The position numbers were made by a program, and so were the translations under genes. A model generated the notes under the pieces. That model did not search any database. It was not told the origin of the DNA and was given only the letters and a program-made list of their open reading frames with translations. This document shows, piece by piece, positions 9,747-21,531 of a DNA stretch of 64,000 nt. The stretch spans positions 186,001 to 250,000 of the forward strand of contig CP007152.1 in the NCBI GenBank assembly GCA_000831005.1, given 5' to 3'. Within the stretch, counting starts at the first letter, position 1; the number at the start of each line of letters is the position of its first letter. This DNA comes from Marinobacter salarius (GTDB taxonomy: Bacteria > Pseudomonadota > Gammaproteobacteria > Pseudomonadales > Oleiphilaceae).

Positions 9747-10400
9747 ATGGTTCTGATCAGACATAGCCTGATGATTGTTGCGTTGCTGATGGTGGCGCTG
9801 GCAGCACCGGCCCACGCCGGACCGGAGGAGGACCTCCGCACGTATGTGGATAAAAATACCCAGCGCCTGGTCGACAAGCTCCATCAGGAAAAGGGCCTGT
9901 ACGAGCAGAATCCACAGGCGTTTTATCGGAGCATGGATCAGGAGCTGAAGAACTTCGTCGACTTTCGCCGAATTGCTGCCCGGGTCATGGGTCGCTATGC
10001 GCGGCAGGCATCACCGGAGCAGCGCGACGAGTTCGTTGAGAAGTTCAAACGCAGTCTTTTCGACAGTTACGCTCAGGCTCTGGTGAGCGCTGACGATTTT
10101 ACCATCGAGGTAAAGGAAGCCACGATCAACCCGAATGACGACGGTCGGGCGTCTGTGCGTATGGAGGTGATCAGTGCCTCTGGCAATCGCTACCCCGTGA
10201 CTTATTCCATGTACGAAACAGATGAAGGACGCTGGATGATGGAAAACGTGATCGTCGAAGGTGTGAACATCGGGCTGGCTTTCCGTGATCGTTTCAGCCA
10301 GGAGATGGAGAAGAACGGCGGCAAGGTCCAGGCTGTTATCAACGACTGGGGCGATGCAGTGGAATCGCTGAACCTCGAAGGTGAAGTCGACAAATCATGA
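9747..10400 (+). CDS. mlaC: Periplasmic phospholipid carrier MlaC
   Basis: A soluble periplasmic lipid shuttle of the Tgt2/MlaC family, about 217 residues. A signal peptide (MVLIRHSLMIVALLMVALAAPAHA) precedes the mature protein, whose family features include FVDFRRIAARVMGRYARQ and the tryptophan-rich WMMENVIVEGVNIG. ATG 9747 has GGGAG at good spacing and gives a clean signal peptide; an upstream ATG at 9717 overlaps the mlaD stop and is possible. It lies fourth in the mla operon. Confidence 0.93.
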   Translation: MVLIRHSLMIVALLMVALAAPAHAGPEEDLRTYVDKNTQRLVDKLHQEKGLYEQNPQAFYRSMDQELKNFVDFRRIAARVMGRYARQASPEQRDEFVEKFKRSLFDSYAQALVSADDFTIEVKEATINPNDDGRASVRMEVISASGNRYPVTYSMYETDEGRWMMENVIVEGVNIGLAFRDRFSQEMEKNGGKVQAVINDWGDAVESLNLEGEVDKS

Positions 10401-10738
10401 ATGCAAGCCGGCCCGTGGTGACTCTTGATGGCGACACGCTATTGGTGAGCGGCGCGGTTGATCCGCTCACCGTGATCTCCGTCAGGCAGGAAGGCGAGAA
10501 GTGGATACGGGCGGGCAAGGCGGATTTACAGGTGGACCTGTCCGCCATGGGCACCGCGCACAGCGTGGTGCTGTCTCTGCTGCTGTGTTGGCACCGCCTT
10601 GCAGTTGCCCGCAGTCAGGCTCTGCGATTCACCGGCGTAAGTGCGCGGCTGAACTCTTTGGCGGCCCTGAGCGGCCTTGATCGCCATTTGCCGGGCTTTT
10701 CCTCCCAGTCCTCTTCTGAAAACCTGCACCATAGCTGA
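10397..10738 (+). CDS. mlaB: STAS-domain protein MlaB
   Basis: A small cytoplasmic STAS protein, 113 residues, which binds MlaF and stabilises the transporter. The central segment VDLSAMGTAHSVVLSLLLCW matches the STAS loop with its conserved Ser/Thr. Its start overlaps the mlaC stop by four bases (ATGA). This class diverges quickly, so operon position is part of the evidence. Its final residues run to a TGA at 10738. Confidence 0.85.
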   Translation: MNASRPVVTLDGDTLLVSGAVDPLTVISVRQEGEKWIRAGKADLQVDLSAMGTAHSVVLSLLLCWHRLAVARSQALRFTGVSARLNSLAALSGLDRHLPGFSSQSSSENLHHS

Positions 10739-10798
10739 CCCGAATGCCATAATTGGTTACAATCTCGCCCCTGATTTAAAAACGCCCGAGGATTATTT

Positions 10799-11041
10799 AT
10801 GGAAGCCACCGAAGTTGCCGAGTTGGTTAAAGAGGCGCTGCCTGGCTGTGAGGTCGAAGTGCAGGTCGATGGCAATCACTATCTTGTTGTTGTAGTGGGC
10901 GATGTATTCGAGGGTTTGCCAACCATCAAACGGCAGCAACTGATCAACAAGGCGCTGTTCCAGCACATTCTGGACGGTACCATTCATGCCCTGCACCCCA
11001 AGGCCTTTACGCCGGCTGAATGGGCCGCGCGCCAGGGCTGA
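10799..11041 (+). CDS. ibaG: BolA-family iron metabolism protein IbaG
   Basis: An 80-residue BolA/IbaA family protein. In E. coli the homologue (YrbA) binds glutaredoxin with an iron-sulfur cluster and is linked to acid stress. The core VQVDGNHYLVVVVGDVFEG and the conserved RQQLINKAL with a histidine in HALHPKAFTP fit the family. It lies between mlaB and murA, its conserved gammaproteobacterial place. A weak AGGATT ribosome site precedes the ATG. Confidence 0.92.
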   Translation: MEATEVAELVKEALPGCEVEVQVDGNHYLVVVVGDVFEGLPTIKRQQLINKALFQHILDGTIHALHPKAFTPAEWAARQG

Positions 11042-12330
<1,289 letters not shown>

Positions 12331-12352
12331 ACACATTGAACCGGAAAGACGC

Positions 12353-13000
12353 ATGACCGATTCCATCACCATCGCGCTGTCGAAGGGGCGAATCCTCGAC
12401 GAGACCCTGCCGCTGTTAAAAGAAGCGGGTATCGAGCTGGTCGACGATGTTAAGAAGTCCCGGAAACTGGTGTTTCCCACCACGGACCCGAACGTACGGG
12501 TTTTGATCCTTCGGGCCACCGACGTGCCCACCTATGTGCAATACGGTGGAGCGGATCTGGGGGTAACCGGTAAGGATGTGCTGATGGAGCACGGCGGTGA
12601 GGGACTGTATGAGCCGCTGGACCTGAATATTTCCCGGTGTCGGTTGATGACGGCCGGGAAGAAAGACTGCAAAGCGCCAGAGGGCCGTTTGCGTGTGGCG
12701 ACCAAGTTCGTAAACTTGGCTCGGCGCTATTACGCGGCCCAGGGGCGGCAGGCCGATATCATCAAGCTCTACGGTGCGATGGAGCTTGCTCCGATTCTCG
12801 GGCTCGCCGACGAGATTGTCGATATCGTTGATACCGGCAATACCTTGAAAGCGAATGGTCTTGAGGCTCGCGAGCTGATTGAAAACATCAGTTCTCGCCT
12901 TGTGGTTAACCGTGCCTCGATGAAGATGAAACACCAGGGCATTAATCCCATAATTGAGAAAATGTCGATCGCCGTTGAAAAAAGGCGAGCTTCAGAGTAA
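12353..13000 (+). CDS. hisG: ATP phosphoribosyltransferase catalytic subunit HisG (short form)
   Basis: The first enzyme of histidine synthesis, joining ATP and PRPP. At 215 residues it is the short form, which lacks the C-terminal regulatory domain and normally needs HisZ; hisZ is not in this window. Motifs include [34 protein letters not shown] and the PRPP loop [17 protein letters not shown] 12353 matches the family start; the open frame extends uselessly upstream inside murA. It is followed by a 100-base inverted-repeat element and then hisD. Confidence 0.95.
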   Translation: MTDSITIALSKGRILDETLPLLKEAGIELVDDVKKSRKLVFPTTDPNVRVLILRATDVPTYVQYGGADLGVTGKDVLMEHGGEGLYEPLDLNISRCRLMTAGKKDCKAPEGRLRVATKFVNLARRYYAAQGRQADIIKLYGAMELAPILGLADEIVDIVDTGNTLKANGLEARELIENISSRLVVNRASMKMKHQGINPIIEKMSIAVEKRRASE

Positions 13001-13007
13001 GAAGCGC

Positions 13008-13106
13008 TCAGGGACGGCTTTCCAAAACACGCTCCTTCGGCACGTCCATGTGACGCTTGGACTTCGCCATCCATGGCTCCGTACAGTTTTGGAAAGCCGT
13101 CCCTGA
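13008..13106. repeat. Palindromic intergenic element with perfect 21-bp terminal inverted repeats
   Basis: The left arm at 13008-13028 (TCAGGGACGGCTTTCCAAA plus AC) and the right arm at 13086-13106 are exact reverse complements over 21 bases. They enclose a 57-base core with its own inverted repeat (GTCCA...TGGAC) and a near-palindrome CCATCCATGG. The whole element could fold into a branched hairpin. It sits between hisG and hisD and has no T-run, so it is not a standard terminator. It resembles repeated palindromic or MITE-like elements of marine gammaproteobacteria; copy number cannot be seen from one window. Confidence 0.85.
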
Positions 13107-13170
13107 TCACTTCCCATGCCAAGCGTTGCCTTAAACACAAAGAGTAAACAATCCGAAACAGGATTTAGTG

Positions 13171-14493
13171 ATGACCGATATCAGCATCAGACGATTGAGC
13201 GCTTCCGACAGTGACTTTGACAGTGCGCTGGCCAAGCTATTGGCGTGGGAAGACAGTGTGGATCATCAGGTGAATGAGTCGGTTCGTCATATCCTGCATG
13301 AGGTGAAAACCCGTGGGGATGCTGCGGTTCTGGAGTTTACCGAGAAGTTTGATCGCTTGAAGGTTGGCACTGTTGCTGAGCTGGAAATGGGGCAGGATCG
13401 CTTGCGGCAGGCGCTGGAGGCTATTCCCCAGGGGCAGCGTGTTGCCCTTGAAAAGGCCGCCGAGCGGGTGCGTGACTATCACGAGCGTCAGAATCAGACG
13501 TCCTGGCAGTATGAAGACGATGACGGCACCGTACTCGGTCAGAAGGTCACGCCGCTGGATCGGGCAGGGCTGTATGTGCCCGGTGGCAAGGCGGCTATCC
13601 CTCCTCCGTGCTAATGAACGCCATCCCGGCGAAGGTCGCGGGTGTGGGCGAGGTGATTATGGTGGTTCCCACGCCGGACGGTGTGGTGAACGAACTGGTT
13701 CTGGCCGCTGCGGCGATTGCGGGTGTGGATCGCGTCTTTTGTGTGGGGGGGGCCCAGGCGGTGGGTGCATTGGCCTACGGCACACAGACCATTCCTGCCG
13801 TCGATAAGATTGTTGGGCCGGGCAATATTTTTGTCGCTACCGCCAAGCGAGAGGTATTCGGAACCGTTGGTATCGACATGATTGCAGGCCCTTCGGAGAT
13901 TCTGGTGATTTGTGACGGCAAGACTGACCCAGACTGGATTGCCATGGATTTGTTCTCTCAGGCCGAGCACGATGAGCAGGCTCAGTCCATTCTTATCAGT
14001 CCCGATGCCGATTTCCTGGATGCCGTGGAAGCCAGCATCAACAAGCTGCTGCCGACCATGGAGCGGGCCGGCATCATCGCTACCTCGATGACGGATCGGG
14101 CTGCGCTGATTCACGTGGCCGACTTGTCGGAAGCGGCTCGCGTTTCCAATCGTATTGCGCCGGAGCACCTGGAGCTTTCGGTGGAAGATCCGGAAAATCT
14201 GGTGGACGAGATTCGCCATGCCGGTGCCATCTTTATGGGGCGCTATACGGCGGAGGCGCTGGGCGATTATTGCGCCGGGCCGAACCATGTGTTGCCGACG
14301 TCCGGGGACGGCGCGTTTCTCCTCTCCTCTGGGGGTTTATGACTTCCAGAAACGGTCGTCCCTGATTGGTTTTTCTGCAGCCGGTGCCGACAGGATGGGG
14401 CGAGTTGCCTCTGTTCTGGCGCGTGGAGAAGGGTTAACGGCTCACGCCCGTTCTGCAGAGTATCGGGTTCGGGAGGGCCAGTCAGATGAGTAA
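13171..14493 (+). CDS. hisD: Histidinol dehydrogenase HisD (two compensating frameshifts in this sequence)
   Basis: A zinc enzyme that oxidises histidinol to histidine in the last two steps of the pathway. Motifs include [45 protein letters not shown] and [15 protein letters not shown], with zinc ligands in EHDEQ and in the later GPNHVLPT. Two breaks occur. Near 13595 a C is missing (frame one ends AAIPPPC, true sequence [13 protein letters not shown]). Near 14305 one extra G in a G run diverts the C-terminal [17 protein letters not shown]. The corrected product is 440 residues, normal. The 3' end overlaps hisC by eight bases. Confidence 0.94.
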
Positions 14494-15541
14494 GTTCTGG
14501 AGTTCACGGGTCAAAGAGTTGGTCCCCTATGTACCGGGGGAGCAGCCGAAAATGGCCAACCTCGTGAAACTGAATACCAACGAAAACCCTTTCGGCCCGT
14601 CTCCGAAGGTGATCGAGGCGATCAACACGGAACTGAATGACAGCCTTCGGCTTTATCCGGACCCCGAAAGTGAAGCTCTGAAAAGCACCATCGCGAAGTA
14701 CTATGGCGTGCAGGGCGAGCAGGTTTTCCTCGGTAACGGTTCCGACGAAGTGCTGGCACACATCTTTTATGGTCTGTTCCAGCACGGTGAGCCCGTGTTG
14801 TACCCCGATATCACCTACAGTTTTTATCCGGTGTATTGCGGCCTCTACAACATCGAAGGCAAGACCGTACCGCTGACCGACAGCTTTGAGATTGATCCCA
14901 AGGACTATAAGCAGCCGAACGGCGGCATCATCTTCCCCAATCCCAATGCGCCCACTGGGCGTTACCTGGCGCTGGATAAGGTTGAGGCTATCGTCGCCGC
15001 CAATCCCGACCGGGTCGTGGTTGTGGATGAAGCCTATGTGGATTTCGGCGGCGAGAGTGCGATCAAGCTGGTGGGGAAATACCCCAATCTGCTGGTCTGC
15101 CAAACGCTGTCCAAGGCCCGTTCCCTGGCCGGGTTGCGCGTCGGTTTCGCCATCGGCAGCCCGGAGGTCATCGAAGCCCTGAACCGCGTCAAGAACAGCT
15201 TTAACTCTTATCCTATTGACCGCCTGGCTCAGGTCGGCGCCATTGCGGCATTCGAGGATGAAGACTGGTTTCGAGCCACCTGCGAAGGCGTCATTGGCGA
15301 GCGAGGGTGGGTTACCTCGAAACTGGAAGCCTTGGGGTTCGATGTATTGCCCTCAAAGGCCAACTTTATTCTTGCGCGCCACCCGGATCATGCCGGTGAG
15401 GCGTTGGCGAAGGGGCTTCGGGAGAAGGGGGTTATCGTGCGTCACTTCAATAAGCCCCGCATCTCGGACTTCCTGCGCATCACCATCGGCACGGCAGACC
15501 AGAACAAGCGACTGGTCGAGTGCCTTAAACCGTTGGTGTAA
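14486..15541 (+). CDS. hisC: Histidinol-phosphate aminotransferase HisC
   Basis: A PLP-dependent class I/II aminotransferase, 351 residues, converting imidazole acetol phosphate to histidinol phosphate. [15 protein letters not shown] at the N-terminus, [12 protein letters not shown] (PLP-binding Asp and Tyr) and the lysine in [15 protein letters not shown] are the family motifs. It overlaps the end of hisD, so hisG-hisD-hisC form one operon behind murA. The gene is intact. Confidence 0.95.
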   Translation: MSKFWSSRVKELVPYVPGEQPKMANLVKLNTNENPFGPSPKVIEAINTELNDSLRLYPDPESEALKSTIAKYYGVQGEQVFLGNGSDEVLAHIFYGLFQHGEPVLYPDITYSFYPVYCGLYNIEGKTVPLTDSFEIDPKDYKQPNGGIIFPNPNAPTGRYLALDKVEAIVAANPDRVVVVDEAYVDFGGESAIKLVGKYPNLLVCQTLSKARSLAGLRVGFAIGSPEVIEALNRVKNSFNSYPIDRLAQVGAIAAFEDEDWFRATCEGVIGERGWVTSKLEALGFDVLPSKANFILARHPDHAGEALAKGLREKGVIVRHFNKPRISDFLRITIGTADQNKRLVECLKPLV

Positions 15542-15575
15542 CACAAGACATTCAAGGCAACCACATGGAGGCAGC

Positions 15576-16319
15576 ATGGCTTCACGCAATGAGATACTCC
15601 GCACACTGAATGACTGGCTGGCCCCGGAAAACTTCAAGGATTATTGCCCTAACGGTCTTCAGGTTGAGGGCGCTGAAGAGGTCAGTACCATAGTAAGTGG
15701 CGTCACGGCTTCCCGGGCGCTCGTGGACGCGGCGATCGAAGCCGGTGCCGATATGATTCTGGTGCATCACGGGTATTTCTGGAAAGGTGAGGATCAGGCC
15801 ATCCGTGGCATGAAGCGGGACAGGATCAAGCGTCTGCTGGAGCACGATATCAATCTGGTTGCCTATCACCTGCCGTTGGACGATCACCCTGAGTATGGCA
15901 ATAACCGGCAGTTGGCCGACGTGTTGGGTATTCTCAATCCCCGGCCACTGGGAGGGCTTGTGTGGCAGGGTGAACTGAGCGCTCCGATGGAGCCCCGGGC
16001 GTTCGCGGAGTTGATCGGAGAGCGTCTGGCCCGTGCTCCGCTCTGGGTCGGGGACGGCTCCGCAGAGATTTCCAGGGTCGGCTGGTGTACTGGCGCAGCT
16101 CAGGGGTTCATTGGCAGCGCATTGGAAGCCGGGCTGGATGCCTATATCAGTGGCGAGATTTCAGAACCCACTACTCATACTGCCCGCGAATGCGGTATTC
16201 ATTACTACGCAGCCGGCCATCACGCCACTGAGCGGTATGGCGTTCAGGCCCTGGGGCGGGCCCTGGAGCAAGCATTTGGGGTAAGTCACCGGTTTATCGA
16301 CTGCGATAACCCGGTGTAA
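15576..16319 (+). CDS. NIF3-like dinuclear metal-binding protein (YbgI family)
   Basis: A 247-residue member of the NIF3/YbgI/DUF34 family, widely conserved with a proposed GTP cyclohydrolase I type 2-like or metal-handling role; its cellular function is still unsettled. The metal-site motifs are visible: DMILVHHGYFWKG near residue 65, AYHLPLDDHPEYGNN near 100, and YISGEISEP with HHATERYG near the C-terminus. ATG 15576 has GGAGG directly upstream, and starts 34 bases after hisC. It converges on zapG. Confidence 0.9.
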   Translation: MASRNEILRTLNDWLAPENFKDYCPNGLQVEGAEEVSTIVSGVTASRALVDAAIEAGADMILVHHGYFWKGEDQAIRGMKRDRIKRLLEHDINLVAYHLPLDDHPEYGNNRQLADVLGILNPRPLGGLVWQGELSAPMEPRAFAELIGERLARAPLWVGDGSAEISRVGWCTGAAQGFIGSALEAGLDAYISGEISEPTTHTARECGIHYYAAGHHATERYGVQALGRALEQAFGVSHRFIDCDNPV

Positions 16320-16322
16320 GCG

Positions 16323-16759
16323 TCAGGCTTTTTGCTGTTTTTCCGCCAGGCCAAAGTCTTCGGCCAGGGTGCCTTTTTCCTGGGGGTCGCTCTTGGGGGC
16401 GTAATCCCGGGGTGGCTCTGCATCGTCCTTGCTGGCGGCGCCTTCCAGGCGCGCTTGGCGCTCTCTTTCTCAAGCTCCAACAGCCAGTCTTCGTCGTTGC
16501 ACAGGCGGTTCGCGCCCCGCGCCATGTGCTGGTTTACGTCGCGGTAGGTGTCGTTGAAGCGGCGCAGCAGGTGCGCAGATTCCATAAAGTGCTCGTTTAC
16601 TTGCGCCTGATAGCGCGTGTACTCGTTTCTCAGCTCCTCGATCTGCTGTTCGGCCCGGCGCTGCCGCAGCGTAGAGCCCTGACCAGACCGGCCAACCAGT
16701 ACTCCGATGACAATGCCGACAATCAATGCGGCGATGGCTGCCAGAATCAGGTTTGTCAT
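16323..16759 (-). CDS. zapG: ZapG/YhcB-type DUF1043 inner-membrane protein (frameshifted in this sequence)
   Basis: YhcB, also called ZapG, is a small inner-membrane protein linked to cell shape, division and envelope synthesis. One N-terminal helix (LILAAIAALIVGIVIGVLVG) is followed by a coiled coil (RAEQQIEELRNEYTRYQAQV). The frame changes near 16465: read straight on, the tail is lost; in the other frame it reads ERQARLEGAASKDDAE and ends AEKQQKA at TGA 16323, which fits the acidic tail expected. The restored protein is about 145 residues. It is divergent from zapE, another division-linked gene. Confidence 0.82.
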
Positions 16760-17007
16760 AAGCTGTGTGATCCTTTTGATGATTGGGAATTCCTTCCCGA
16801 AGTATACCGTCCCAAGGCCCGTTCACGCACGATTGCCTCGTGCGCCAATCGTCGTATTGCGTCGTATGTCTGGCTCGCCCCCGCGGTTGCAGCGTTTCTC
16901 AGGGTGTTGAACGTGGCGAAAAAAGCCAAAATCGGCCACAATACGCCGCCGTTATGAATGACCATACTTCGGGAAACGCCTTAATGACACCCCAAAAGCG
17001 AATCCGT

Positions 17008-18120
17008 ATGACCACTACCCATATGACTCCATGGGAACGATACCAGCAGGACCTTGAGCGGCCCGAGTTTCACAAAGACCCGGCCCAGGAAGATGCGGTC
17101 CGCCGTTTGCAGTCACTTTACGACAAACTGGTGGCGGCGGAAAGGGAGCGTGACAAACCGATGGTCAAACTTCGCCTCAAGTTCAGGAAGGGCAAAGAAG
17201 ATCCGGTGAGGGGTTTGTATTTCTGGGGCGGCGTGGGTCGCGGTAAAACTTACCTCATGGATACGTTCTATGAAGCTCTGCCCTTTGATCGCAAGATGCG
17301 AGTGCACTTCCACCGGTTTATGCAGCGTGTTCACAAGGAACTGAAAAGCCTGAAAGGCGAGAAAAACCCGTTGGATATCGTGGCGAAAATGTTTGCGGAC
17401 GAAACCCGGGTGATCTGCTTTGACGAATTTTTTGTCTCTGACATCGGTGACGCCATGATACTGGCAACGTTGATGGATGGTCTGTTCAGCCGTGGTGTGA
17501 CCTTGGTTTGTACCTCCAATATCGTGCCTGACGGGCTTTACAAGGATGGCCTGCAGCGTGCCCGCTTCCTGCCCGCCATCGCGCTGGTCAAGAAACACAC
17601 CGAGGTGGTGAATGTGGATGGCGGTGTGGATTATCGCCTGAGAACCCTGGAACAGGCTGAGCTGTACCACTTTCCCCTGGATGAGGATGCCGACAAGAGC
17701 CTTCAGAAAAGTTACGACGGGCTTGCGCTTGAGGCGGGCAGCCACAGCCTGGAGTTGGATATCAACGGCCGAAAGCTGACTGCCCTCAGCCACGCCGATG
17801 ACGTGGTCTGGTTTGATTTCAAGACTCTGTGCGATGGCCCGCGCAGCCAGAACGACTACATCGAGCTGGCGCGGGAGTTCCATGCAGTGATCATCAGCAA
17901 TGTCCCGGTGCTGGGAAAAGACAAGGACGATCAGGCCCGGCGATTCATAAACATGATTGACGAATTTTACGATCGCAACGTCAAGGTGATCATTTCCGCA
18001 GAAGCTTCGATTACGGACCTGTATGCCGGCGGGCGGCTAGGGTTTGAGTTTGAGCGCACGGAGTCCCGGTTGCTGGAAATGCAATCCAGGGAATACCTCG
18101 AGGCACCTCACAAGGCCTGA
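17008..18120 (+). CDS. zapE: Cell division AAA+ ATPase ZapE (AFG1 family)
   Basis: An AFG1-like ATPase of about 366-370 residues. In E. coli ZapE associates with the Z-ring and is needed under stress and low oxygen. Walker A is GGVGRGKTYLMD, Walker B is ICFDEFFVSDIGDAM, and sensor-like LVCTSNIVPDGLY follows, all typical of the family. Several in-frame ATGs exist (16984, 17008, 17023); none has a strong ribosome site. MTPWERYQQDL at 17023 resembles the start of pseudomonad homologues. Family assignment is firm, start uncertain. Confidence 0.92.
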   Translation: MTTTHMTPWERYQQDLERPEFHKDPAQEDAVRRLQSLYDKLVAAERERDKPMVKLRLKFRKGKEDPVRGLYFWGGVGRGKTYLMDTFYEALPFDRKMRVHFHRFMQRVHKELKSLKGEKNPLDIVAKMFADETRVICFDEFFVSDIGDAMILATLMDGLFSRGVTLVCTSNIVPDGLYKDGLQRARFLPAIALVKKHTEVVNVDGGVDYRLRTLEQAELYHFPLDEDADKSLQKSYDGLALEAGSHSLELDINGRKLTALSHADDVVWFDFKTLCDGPRSQNDYIELAREFHAVIISNVPVLGKDKDDQARRFINMIDEFYDRNVKVIISAEASITDLYAGGRLGFEFERTESRLLEMQSREYLEAPHKA

Positions 18121-18185
18121 TAGGCGTCGGACTAAACGAAGTCCAATTCGATAACGAACTACCCAAACGATAGAGAGATCAAGCA

Positions 18186-19370
18186 ATGAGCACAGACAAC
18201 GTCGTCATCGTCAGCGGTGTGCGCACCCCCATGGGCGGATTCCAGGGCAGTCTAGCCGCGGTTTCCGCGCCGGAGCTGGGCGCTATCAGTATTGCCGAAG
18301 CTATCCGCCGTGCCGGCTTGCAGCCGGCAGACGTGCAGGAAGTGATCATGGGCAATGTCCTGCCGGCAGGGCTCAAGCAAGGGCCGGCTCGCCAGGCAAT
18401 GCGCCAGGCAGGGCTACCGGACAGCACTGGTGCCACTACGATCAATAAGCTTTGCGGTTCGGGCATGAAAGCCGCCATGTTTGCCCACGATGTGATCAAG
18501 GCCGGCACCAACGATATTATGGTTGCCGGTGGTATGGAGAGCATGTCCAATGCACCGTACATTCTTCAGGGTGTTCGCAGTGGTTACCGCATGGGGCCTG
18601 GCCAGGCGCCTCAGGACCATATGTTCCTGGACGGCCTTGAAGACGCGGAAACCGGTCGGCTGATGGGGGCTTTCGCTCAGGAAATGGCCGACAAGAAAGG
18701 CTATACCCGGGAAGAGATGGACGAATACGCGATTACCTCCCTGACCCGGGCCAAGAGAGCCATTGAAGAAGGGCTGCTGAAAGATGAAATCATCCCGGTT
18801 ACCGTCAAAACCCGCAAAGGCGAGGTAGTGGTTGAGGACGACGAGCAACCCCACAACGCCAACATCGAAAAGATCCCGAGCCTGCGCCCGGCCTTTGCCA
18901 AAGACGGCACGGTCACCGCGGCCAATGCCTCGTCAATATCGGATGGAGCCTCTGCACTGGTGTTGATGCGTGAATCCGAAGCCGAAAAGCGCGGCCTTAA
19001 ACCCTTGGCACGGATTGTTGCCCATAGCACCCAGTCCCAGCATCCGTCGGAATTCACCTGTGCTCCGGTGGGTGCCATCGAAACCCTTTTCGCCAAAACC
19101 GGCTGGACAAAAGACGACGTGGACCTGTTTGAGATCAACGAAGCCTTCGCCATGGTGGCGATGATGCCCATCCGCGAACTCGGCCTGGAGCCGGAGAAGG
19201 TTAATATCCACGGCGGCGCCTGCGCCCAGGGCCATCCGGTTGGCTCCACCGGCTCCCGCCTGCTGGTGACGCTGATGCACTCACTCAAGCACTACGGCAA
19301 GAAGAAGGGCGTTGCAGCACTGTGTATTGGTGGTGGCGAAGCAACGGCGATGGCTATTGAATTGCTGTGA
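18186..19370 (+). CDS. Acetyl-CoA C-acyltransferase (thiolase)
   Basis: A 394-residue thiolase. It either condenses two acetyl-CoA or cleaves 3-ketoacyl-CoA, in fatty acid or hydroxyalkanoate metabolism. The nucleophilic cysteine is C90 in INKLCGSGMK. The conserved NEAFA, the histidine in GGACAQGHPVGSTGSR and the second cysteine in CIGGGEATAMA complete the active site. A GAGATC ribosome site precedes the ATG. It is a stand-alone gene followed by a 227-base gap. Family motifs do not separate biosynthetic from degradative members, so no gene symbol is given. Confidence 0.93.
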   Translation: MSTDNVVIVSGVRTPMGGFQGSLAAVSAPELGAISIAEAIRRAGLQPADVQEVIMGNVLPAGLKQGPARQAMRQAGLPDSTGATTINKLCGSGMKAAMFAHDVIKAGTNDIMVAGGMESMSNAPYILQGVRSGYRMGPGQAPQDHMFLDGLEDAETGRLMGAFAQEMADKKGYTREEMDEYAITSLTRAKRAIEEGLLKDEIIPVTVKTRKGEVVVEDDEQPHNANIEKIPSLRPAFAKDGTVTAANASSISDGASALVLMRESEAEKRGLKPLARIVAHSTQSQHPSEFTCAPVGAIETLFAKTGWTKDDVDLFEINEAFAMVAMMPIRELGLEPEKVNIHGGACAQGHPVGSTGSRLLVTLMHSLKHYGKKKGVAALCIGGGEATAMAIELL

Positions 19371-19597
19371 TTTGTGCCGGGTGGTTGCATCCAAATTTGT
19401 TGACTATAGTGAGTCAGTGCGAGGGAAGTCTGCCGCAGAGAGGGGCGTAATCGTAAAATCATACTTTTGACTGATCAAAGCGTTCGATGGCGTTAGCTAT
19501 AGTGCCAACATCACGAGCACTGTGCATGAAGCCTCCAAACATCGTGAACACCAATAATCAGAGCAGCGACTCAGAACAACAATGGAGTAGCCTTCCA

Positions 19598-21498
19598 ATG
19601 ACAAGAAAAACACATCAATGGCAGCAGTGGACTAAATTGCCGCTGGCCGTAGCAGTTGCAGCCGGAGTATCCGGGCAGGCAGCTGCCTATTCATTTTACG
19701 TGGGGGATGTGGAAGCCTCTTTCAACACGACGCTGTCGGCGGGCGTTGGCTGGCGAACCGAGTCACAGGACAGAAGGTTGATTGCCCAGGGTAACCTGGG
19801 GCCTGAATACGCTCCCGGTCAGCCCTTGGCCAACATCGGTGCTTCTACCAACAACTATGACGACGGTAACCTCAACTTCGAGAAAGGGGATACCTACTCC
19901 AAAATCGTCAAGGGTAACAGCGAACTTTTTCTCAGCTACGATGTGGATAGCGACACGCTTACCCGGATAGGTGGCTTTGCGCGGGGGCGTTACTGGTATG
20001 ACTTCGAGTTGAAGGATGAGAGCAGAGCGGTTGATCCTGTTGGTCAGCGTCGCGAACTGAACGAAGAGGCCAAAAAATATGCCTCCGGCGGCGAAATTCT
20101 TGATGCCTACGTATTTTCCGACTGGTATTTTGGTAATGTGCCGGTCAGCCTGCGCTACGGCAAGCAGGTGTTGAGCTGGGGTGAGAGTACATTTATCCAG
20201 GGGGGCATAAATACCATCAACCCGGTTAACGTACCTGCCTTCAGGGCACCAGGCTCGGAACTGAAGGATGCGCTGTTGCCGGTTGAGATGTTTTACGCGT
20301 CCGCAGGTATTACGGAAAATGTGACTGTTGAGACCTTCGTGCAAGCTGACTGGGAGCCCGTTCGCCCAGATGATTGCGGCACATTCTTCTCCACAAACGA
20401 CTTTGCCGCTGACGGCTGTGGCCCGGTTTTGTTGGCCGGTCAGTTGCCTGATTCCCAAGCGGAGGCTCAGGGCTTTATCGCTCCTCGTCTGGCGGACCGT
20501 GAGGCGGATTCCAAAGACCAGTTCGGTGTCGCACTGCGTTGGTACGTGCCGGCCCTGAACGATTCGGAGCTTGGTTTCTACTACATCAAGTACAACAGCC
20601 GTCTGCCGTATGTCAGTGGCCTGGTGAACAATCCGTCTTCGCCCAGTGGTAGCCAACAGAACGATCCGAATGAGCCGAACTCCCAGTTTCCGAGCTACTT
20701 CATCGAGTATCCCGAAAACATCAATCTCTATGGCATCAGTATCAACACCACGACCCCGGGTGGCTGGTCTCTGGGTGCTGAGTACAGCTTCCGTGATAAC
20801 GTTCCGCTTCAGTGGAACGCATTTGAGCTGATTTATGGTGGTTTGCAGCAGCGTGGCCCAAACGGGGAAATTCTGAGCAAACTTGAAAAGCAGCGGCTTG
20901 AAGAGTCGGGCGGCGCCAATCTGGCCGGAAAGCCTGTTGACGGCTACGACCGGTTCAACGTTTCCCAGGCGCAGTTTACGCTGATCAAGTTCTTCGACCA
21001 GGTTATGGGCGCCAGTCGCCTCTCCCTGATCACGGAATTCGGTGCCACCTACGTTCACGATCTTCCGGACGAAGATGAAGCCCGTTACGGTCGCTCAGGC
21101 ACCTTCGGTATCGGTACGTTGCCGGTGGACGGTTCCAACTTCACGGGTGATTTCTGTGAGGCCGGTGCCAACATCAATACCAACTACTGTAACAATGATG
21201 GCTTTACCACGGCCTTCTCATGGGGCTACCGTACCCGTCTGGTGTGGAGCTACCTGAACGCGTTCTCTGGCATTAACCTTTCACCACAGTTGGCGTGGAG
21301 CACGATGTGCAGGGTTACGCGCCTTCTCCGGGTGGTAACTTCAGCGAAGGCAACAAAGCCATTGGTCTGTCACTGCAGGCTGAATACCAGAACCGTATAA
21401 CCGGTAATATCGGTTACACAAACTTTTTCGGTGGCAAGCCGTATAACGAGTTGACTGACCGTGATTTCGTGAGTGCGAGCGTTTCCTACTCATTCTGA
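19598..21498 (+). CDS. DUF1302 family outer-membrane protein (frameshifted in this sequence)
   Basis: A predicted 633-residue beta-rich envelope protein of the DUF1302 family. A signal peptide (LPLAVAVAAGVSGQAAA) leads into aromatic, alternating stretches such as LRYGKQVLSWGESTFIQGGI and ends with the phenylalanine-terminated strand SASVSYSF, as in outer-membrane barrels. Start at 19598 (MTRKTHQWQQ) is chosen for the signal peptide and an upstream GGAG. The frame breaks near 21301, where one C is missing: PQLAWSTMC should read LAWSHDVQGYAPSPGGNFS. It is followed by DUF1329, its usual partner. The pair is often found near lipid or sterol metabolism genes; substrate unknown. Confidence 0.87.
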
Positions 21499-21531
21499 TT
21501 CGGCCTGAATTCGTTTAACGAGGTAATTTAA

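Noticed and set aside
19763..21058. 431-codon minus-strand frame opposite the DUF1302 gene
   Set aside because: It is the shadow of a real gene; its product has no recognisable features and no ribosome site.
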